Positions 32,540-37,135 of a stretch of DNA of 37,135 nucleotides are shown piece by piece; position 1 is the stretch's first letter; every line of letters begins with the position of its first letter. The DNA lies in the NCBI RefSeq assembly GCF_029350945.1, contig NZ_JARKMS010000003.1, positions 475,839 through 512,973 of the forward strand, given 5' to 3'. The DNA is from Maribacter huludaoensis. Lineage in GTDB: Bacteria > Bacteroidota > Bacteroidia > Flavobacteriales > Flavobacteriaceae. The notes under the pieces are model-generated. The model made no database searches and had not been told where the DNA came from. It worked only from the letters and a program-made list of their open reading frames with translations. The translations under genes were made by a program, and so were the position numbers.

Positions 32540-34009
32540 TTAAATTCCTTTCAAGAAACTACTGTACAGGTCTTTAAACTCATACCCATCTGTAAAGCGT
32601 TGTTTGTTCAATTTTTTGTAGGACACCAATCCCCATAATAACAACTCTTTTAAGAAATAGGCATCTTTAGCATCAAAATCTGGCTGATGATCTTTCATCA
32701 ATTGGTTTAATGCGGGAATACTATCTAATGCACGTTTGTATTCCTCATCGGTAAAATCGTCCATCAATTCAAAACCTTCGCCTTGAAAAAACCAGTGCAA
32801 CAGTTCATCATAAACGGTTTCTTCGTCTTTACGCTCTAGCTTATTGATTTTTGGAAAATACTTGGGAAATAATGTTTTTACAGCATCATCTATAAGAATA
32901 CCGGCAACAACATCCGCTCCCTCCTGCTCTCCTTCATATACCAATTCTATTTTTCCTGTAATGGCAGGTACAATTCCTAAGAAATCGCTTAAACGTACCA
33001 TGGTATGGTCACCACCGTACAATAAAGACCTGCGCTCTGCAGTACTCAATAAGTTTTCAAAAGCCGTAATGCTCGTACGTGCACTCACCCCACTTTTGGC
33101 ATCTACATACTCACTGTCCCGTGCTTCAAAAATCACTTGTTCCAAAAGGTCTTTTGCAAGATCCGGAACGTAAACAGCATCGGTTTGGCGGGCATCAAGC
33201 TTGGCTTCTTGTTCGGTAATTTTTCTAGCTATTTCAATATCATCAGGATAATGCGTTAGTATTTGCGACCCAATTCTATCTTTTAGCGGAGTTACAATAC
33301 TACCTCTATTAGTGTAATCTTCAGGGTTTGCCGTAAATACGAATTGAATATCCAAAGGCAATCTCAGTTTGAATCCCCTGATCTGGATATCACCTTCCTC
33401 CAGAATATTGAACAAAGATACCTGAATACGTGCCTGTAGATCGGGCAACTCGTTGATTACGAATATACAGCGATTGGCACGTGGAATCATCCCAAAGTGA
33501 ATTACCCTATCATCTGCATAAGATAATTTTAGGTTTGCCGCTTTTATAGGATCTACATCACCAATTAAATCCGCCACCGTAACATCTGGCGTTGCCAATT
33601 TTTCTGCAAAACGCTCACTTTTATGCAACCACGAAATTGGGGTATCATCACCTTTTTCTTTGATCAGTTCCATGGCAAATCTAGACATGGGCTTCATGGG
33701 GTCGTCATTAATTTCAGAACCTGCTACAACGGGAATATATTCATCTAACAGATTTACCATTAAATGCGCCAAACGTGTTTTTGCCTGACCACGAAGTCCC
33801 AATAAATTAATGTTATGTCTAGATAATATGGCGCGCTCCAATTCTGGAATAACCGAGTCTTCATAGCCCCAAACACCGGTAAAGGCATCTTCTCCCTTTT
33901 TTATTTTATCGATAAGGTTGTCTCGCAACTCATCTTTTACACTTTTGGTTTGGTATCCGGCAGCTTTTAAGGCTCCCAACGTATGTATATTTTTATAATC
34001 TAATTTCAT
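32540..34009 (-). CDS. MoxR/ChlI-type AAA+ ATPase
   Basis: The protein has 489 residues. Walker A is GLRGQAKT (71-78). The Walker B equivalent reads IFVINELPD with Asn186-Glu187 where most AAA+ proteins have Asp-Glu. Sensor 1 is TANPEDYTNRG, followed by ITPLKDRIGSQ with the arginine finger region. The ATPase core resembles the magnesium-chelatase subunit I branch. The C-terminal 150 residues are helical. It likely uses ATP to remodel or load a metal or cofactor on a client together with the VWA protein downstream (in transcription order, upstream), which starts 15 bp away. Client unknown. Confidence 0.9.
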   Translation of the reverse strand: MKLDYKNIHTLGALKAAGYQTKSVKDELRDNLIDKIKKGEDAFTGVWGYEDSVIPELERAILSRHNINLLGLRGQAKTRLAHLMVNLLDEYIPVVAGSEINDDPMKPMSRFAMELIKEKGDDTPISWLHKSERFAEKLATPDVTVADLIGDVDPIKAANLKLSYADDRVIHFGMIPRANRCIFVINELPDLQARIQVSLFNILEEGDIQIRGFKLRLPLDIQFVFTANPEDYTNRGSIVTPLKDRIGSQILTHYPDDIEIARKITEQEAKLDARQTDAVYVPDLAKDLLEQVIFEARDSEYVDAKSGVSARTSITAFENLLSTAERRSLLYGGDHTMVRLSDFLGIVPAITGKIELVYEGEQEGADVVAGILIDDAVKTLFPKYFPKINKLERKDEETVYDELLHWFFQGEGFELMDDFTDEEYKRALDSIPALNQLMKDHQPDFDAKDAYFLKELLLWGLVSYKKLNKQRFTDGYEFKDLYSSFLKGI

Positions 34010-34024
34010 AGTATTCCTTTGGTC

Positions 34025-35176
34025 TTATTTCAATCTTTTTTTTCTGTTTGCTTCGTAATCTTCAAATATCATTTCACCCAACCCTTTTAATCCCGTGAAA
34101 AATGCCTTGCCCTTGTTGGCTTCCGTAAAATGGCGAATAAACTGCATAAGATACGGGTCCTGGGCAATCATAAATGTGGTAATAGGTATATGTAATTTTC
34201 GTGCCTGTCGCGCCATATTGTAGCATTTTTCCACAATAAAATCATCTAGCCCCACACTGTTTTTATAATACGTACCGTCTGGCATGCGCAAACAACTTGG
34301 CTTACCATCGGTAATCATAAAAATCTGTTTATTGGTATTACGCTTTCTGCGCAGCATATCCATGGCCAATTGTAATCCGGCAACGGTATTAGTGTGATAC
34401 GGACCTACTTTTAAGTATGGTAAATCTTTAATGGGTATGGGCCAGGCATCATTACCAAAAACCAAAATATCTAACGTGTCTTTTGGGTATCTGGTGGTAA
34501 TCAATTCCGCCAATGCCATAGCAACTTTTTTGGCGGGCGTAATACGGTCTTCGCCATACAGGATCATACTATGGCTTATATCGATCATAAGAATGGTGCT
34601 CATTTGCGCCTTATGCTGGGTATCTTCTACTACCAGATCATTTTCGCTCAATTGAAAACTGCCCACACCGTGATTAATTTGGGCGTTCTTAAGACTCTCG
34701 GTCATAGATATGTTTTCTAGACCATCGCCGTACCGGTATTCCCTAAGGTCTCCCGTGTGCTCATCTCCTTGCCCGGATTTGCCTGTTTTATGGTTACCTG
34801 CACCACTACGTTTTAACTTGCCAAAAATTTGGTCCAATGCACGCTGACGAATAATACGTTCCATTTTTGCGGTTATGGAAATATCTCCTCCGCCAGAACC
34901 TTCTTCCCCATCTTCAACGTCGCCACCGCCATCCTTAAATTCTTCGCGTATGTACCCTTTCGCCTTTAAATCTTTAATAAAATCGTCAATGGTGTAATCT
35001 TCGGTAGTCAGTTCATATTCCTTGTCTAGCTCACGTAACCAGTCTATGGCTTCGTCAAAATCGCCAGAAGTATGTGTGATCAGCTCTTGAAAAATATCAA
35101 AAAACTTATCAAAAATCGATTGTTCGGGTGCTTCGTATGTTTCAAAGCGAAACCCTTTTCTTTCATTCATAGCCAT
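34025..35176 (-). CDS. VWA-domain protein, ChlD-like partner of the ATPase
   Basis: The protein has 383 residues. An N-terminal helical region (1-100) with an acidic Gly-rich linker (DGGGDVEDGEEGSGGGD, about 83-99) is followed by a basic segment and a von Willebrand A domain (about 190-383). The metal-ion-dependent adhesion site is DISHS (199-203), with the downstream Thr in ITDGKPS. It would form a complex with the AAA+ protein. The start is ATG 35176; ATG 35170 is an equal alternative. It is transcribed first in the two-gene unit. No VWA ligand is evident. Confidence 0.9.
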   Translation of the reverse strand: MAMNERKGFRFETYEAPEQSIFDKFFDIFQELITHTSGDFDEAIDWLRELDKEYELTTEDYTIDDFIKDLKAKGYIREEFKDGGGDVEDGEEGSGGGDISITAKMERIIRQRALDQIFGKLKRSGAGNHKTGKSGQGDEHTGDLREYRYGDGLENISMTESLKNAQINHGVGSFQLSENDLVVEDTQHKAQMSTILMIDISHSMILYGEDRITPAKKVAMALAELITTRYPKDTLDILVFGNDAWPIPIKDLPYLKVGPYHTNTVAGLQLAMDMLRRKRNTNKQIFMITDGKPSCLRMPDGTYYKNSVGLDDFIVEKCYNMARQARKLHIPITTFMIAQDPYLMQFIRHFTEANKGKAFFTGLKGLGEMIFEDYEANRKKRLK

Positions 35177-35247
35177 ACTATAAAATTAACACTTTTACCT
35201 TGGATGCCCACGGCTTTTGGGAAATGTTAACGTTGTTGTTTAAGTTT

Positions 35248-35310
35248 GGTTATTGGTTGTTGGTTGTTGGTTGTTGGTTGCTGGTTGTCGGTTGATTGTT
35301 GATAGTTGTT
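35248..35310. repeat. Degenerate heptamer tandem array (GGTTGTT)
   Basis: There are nine 7-bp units from 35248 to 35310. Three are perfect GGTTGTT; the others differ at one to three bases (GGTTATT, GGTTGCT, GGTTGTC, GGTTGAT, TGTTGAT, AGTTGTT). The unit is the reverse complement of the CAACAAC repeat at 311-387 up to phase, so both belong to one family in opposite orientation. Decay at one end suggests an older array. Upstream of the VWA gene. Confidence 0.85.
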
Positions 35311-35322
35311 AGTTTTATACTT

Positions 35323-35441
35323 GGCGCTTTGCGAATACCAATGGCGTAGCGAAAAGCGACCGGCGCAAAGCGTATAGCGTTTAACATGCAACGTTTTGCG
35401 CGTAGCGTTTTAAAAAAGTAACTTCGGCTACGCTCAGTTAC
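35323..35441. repeat. Palindrome-rich intergenic block, REP-like
   Basis: CGCTTTGCG (35325-35333) pairs with CGCAAAGCG (35364-35372), GCGTAGCG occurs twice (35344-35351 and 35400-35407), and GTAAC (35418-35422) pairs with GTTAC (35437-35441) around CTTCGGCTACGCTCA-type sequence. The TTCGGCTACGCTCAG word resembles the palindromes I recall from Flavobacteriaceae intergenic DNA. No coding frame fits. Confidence 0.65.
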
Positions 35442-35575
35442 CGGTATTTAGCAACACTATTTACAAACAACGGACAACCAAGCACCAACAACTAAAAAGT
35501 TAAACCATCGACCAACAAGCTTTAACCATCAAACAGATACAAGGCTTTTTAAGCACTCCACCACTTTGGGAAGGT

Positions 35576-36325
35576 GTGCAGTTTGGCGTATCTCAGTTTC
35601 AGTTTCCTGATGTGGATGTAGACAGTTTTGTGGTAAGTGAAATACCGGAGAAATTACGACTGGGACATCAAATGGAATTTGTGTTCAAACAGTTGTTAGA
35701 GGCTAGTAATGCGTATGATGTACTCCTACACAATATGCCCATACGGGAAGAAAAACGAACTATTGGTGAAATAGATTTTATTGTTCAGGAAACTGCTACA
35801 AAGCAGCTAATTCACATAGAATTGACCTATAAATTCTATCTGATTGACACCGATATCAAAGAACCCATACACCAACTCGTAGGTCCTAACCGACGCGATG
35901 CCTTTTATGCCAAGCTAGAAAAGATAAAAAACAACCAATTTTCATTGATTCACACGCCTATTGGTCGCTCCGCATTGTTGGAAAAAGGAATTGATACCGA
36001 AAACATGACGCAGCAAGTTTGCTATAAAGCCCAGTTATTTCAACCTTACGCTAGTAAGGCATTATCTTTAGCACCGTTAAACAAAAATTGTATTATAGGC
36101 TATTGGTTACGCTTGGCAGCATTTTATACGGCTGACTTTACACCACATACATTCTATATCCCTACCAAAAGCGAATGGGTATTGAACCCTATGGACACCG
36201 TAGCATGGCGCTCACATGAAGAAATTGCTATTGCTATTACAGAACGCTTAAATAACAACAGTGCACCCTTGGTTTGGATGAAGAAAAACAATACGCTTGA
36301 AAAGTTCTTTGTGGTATGGTGGTAA
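35576..36325 (+). CDS. DUF1853 family protein, start codon uncertain
   Basis: The protein has 249 residues if counted from GTG 35576, but the same frame is open back to 35504 and encodes a conserved-looking KQIQGFLSTPPLWEGVQF. DUF1853 proteins begin near such a GFLxTPxLW segment. No ATG, GTG, TTG or CTG lies in the open stretch, so the true start is either unusual or lost. Motifs are GEIDFIV (64-70, from GTG) and HIELTYKFYL (80-89), with Glu65, Asp67, Glu82 and Lys86 arranged like a PD-(D/E)XK nuclease core, which has been proposed for this family. Function unknown. Preceded by repeats that abut the 5' end. Confidence 0.75.
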   Translation: MQFGVSQFQFPDVDVDSFVVSEIPEKLRLGHQMEFVFKQLLEASNAYDVLLHNMPIREEKRTIGEIDFIVQETATKQLIHIELTYKFYLIDTDIKEPIHQLVGPNRRDAFYAKLEKIKNNQFSLIHTPIGRSALLEKGIDTENMTQQVCYKAQLFQPYASKALSLAPLNKNCIIGYWLRLAAFYTADFTPHTFYIPTKSEWVLNPMDTVAWRSHEEIAIAITERLNNNSAPLVWMKKNNTLEKFFVVWW

Positions 36326-36475
36326 GCATAGTTCTAAGTTTAAACACACAAATGCCTGTTAATAACTGTTGATAGGTCTTTTTATAAGTGGGTGGGAATT
36401 AGATTACTTTTATAGATGAAATATGTGCAATTGTGCATATATACGATAGTTGTGTTTAATACTAAAAAAAATCAA

Positions 36476-36979
36476 ATGATTGAGAAAATTTTGCCAGCAA
36501 TAATCACCATAATTGGAAACCTAGTATTCTACATATGGATTAAGGGTCGAGTTGACAAATCTTTGGAAAAAAATAAAATTGCGTACGGTGGGATTTTCAA
36601 AGAAAAGGTAAATATTTATAGAGAACTTTTGGAACGGACTTATACTTTGAAAAAAGAATTAAGTCGGTTTCAGTACGTTGGAGTAAAAGAAGATGGAAAC
36701 GCAATTATGGAGAAAATTAATGCCTACATTCAATTTGCATCTATAAACCAGCCTTTTCTTTCTGATGCTATGTTAACGGACCTAAATAAACTACGTACAG
36801 AATTTCAAGATGTTTTTGATAATTTTTATAGACACATAGCAAATACGGATTCGGAATATTTAGACAAATTTTTTCAGGCAGGGAATAAACTCACTTCAAA
36901 TGAACCCTTTAAAGAAATTGAAGACCGAATTGTTTCGGAAATGCGGAGAGACTTAAAAATTGAGAATTTCGGCGGGTAA
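36476..36979 (+). CDS. Small membrane-anchored protein, unknown
   Basis: The protein has 167 residues from ATG 36476. An N-terminal membrane helix (about 5-22, ILPAIITIIGNLVFYIWI) is followed by a mostly helical, charged cytoplasmic part (ERTYTLKKELSRFQYVG, DLNKLRTEFQDVFDNFYRHI). An alternative ATG at 36416 would add 20 residues ahead of the helix. No family recognised. The upstream region has a direct repeat and a G-rich run at 36357-36396. Confidence 0.7.
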   Translation: MIEKILPAIITIIGNLVFYIWIKGRVDKSLEKNKIAYGGIFKEKVNIYRELLERTYTLKKELSRFQYVGVKEDGNAIMEKINAYIQFASINQPFLSDAMLTDLNKLRTEFQDVFDNFYRHIANTDSEYLDKFFQAGNKLTSNEPFKEIEDRIVSEMRRDLKIENFGG

Positions 36980-37061
36980 AAAAAGTACTAAACACAACAA
37001 TACCTATACGTAATGCGGACTTTAAAGTGTAAACGAAAGGTCTGTGTATATTTATAATGTC

Positions 37062-37082
37062 GCTAAATCTTATGGATTTAGC
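37062..37082. terminator. Hairpin in the final intergenic DNA
   Basis: GCTAAATC (37062-37069) and GATTTAGC (37075-37082) form a perfect 8-bp stem with a TTATG loop. No T-run follows, so it is at best a weak terminator for the gene ending at 36979, or a repeat piece. The rest of 36980-37135 shows no coding frame. Confidence 0.35.
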
Positions 37083-37135
37083 TTTGAACAAGAAAAAATA
37101 AAACTAAACAATAAGCTTTAGCTTCGTGCGCAGAC

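Overview
The window looks like chromosome of a marine-type Flavobacteriaceae bacterium (Bacteroidota). The evidence is AT-rich DNA, a short primary sigma factor of 287 residues without region 1.1, TAnnTTTG-type -7 promoter boxes, scarce Shine-Dalgarno sites, Bacteroidota lipoprotein signals, and flavobacterial-style intergenic palindromes with 7-bp tandem arrays. I see no rRNA, tRNA, CRISPR array, transposase, integrase or phage gene.

Layout. 1-387: a 143-bp palindromic repeat and an 11-copy heptamer array. 387-5815 (minus): membrane-anchored alpha/beta hydrolase, SF2 helicase, 2-hydroxyacid dehydrogenase, and a small conserved protein. 5988-6851 (plus): rpoD, ended by a strong bidirectional terminator. 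6928-7162 (minus): two tandem, mutually related microproteins of 33 and 32 residues, easily missed by gene callers. 7604-8896 (plus): exported ILEI-like/GDPD phosphodiesterase. 8886-18605 (minus): a tightly packed six-gene unit made of hybrid histidine kinase, single-domain response regulator, membrane-anchored HEAT protein with an acidic linker, processive GT2 glycosyltransferase, LtaS-like transferase with TPR tail, and YaiO-like outer-membrane barrel. 18748-23654: peptidase M19 lipoprotein, thioesterase, two small conserved proteins, and the cysE-cysM pair. 23727-26370 (minus): secreted protein, corA, truA-like. 26659-29566 (plus): four-helix membrane protein and an OmpR-type two-component pair. 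29667-32471: two divergent surface lipoproteins (Calx-beta-like and Kelch-like). 32540-35176 (minus): MoxR/ChlI-type ATPase with a VWA partner. 35248-37135: a second heptamer array with a palindromic block, a DUF1853 protein lacking an obvious start codon, and a small membrane-anchored protein.

How the genes work together. The best candidate for an undescribed system is the 8886-18605 operon. It would couple a cytoplasmic phosphorelay to synthesis, periplasmic modification and outer-membrane handling of an extracellular polysaccharide. It lacks a recognisable Wza/PgaA porin or PgaB deacetylase, and it carries a HEAT scaffold with three FLP-like short motifs. The second candidate is the microprotein pair next to rpoD. 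cysE and cysM form the two-step serine-to-cysteine route. The ATPase and VWA pair form a MoxR-VWA metal-chelatase-like complex. All functions are inferred from motifs and family knowledge read by eye; no database search was run.
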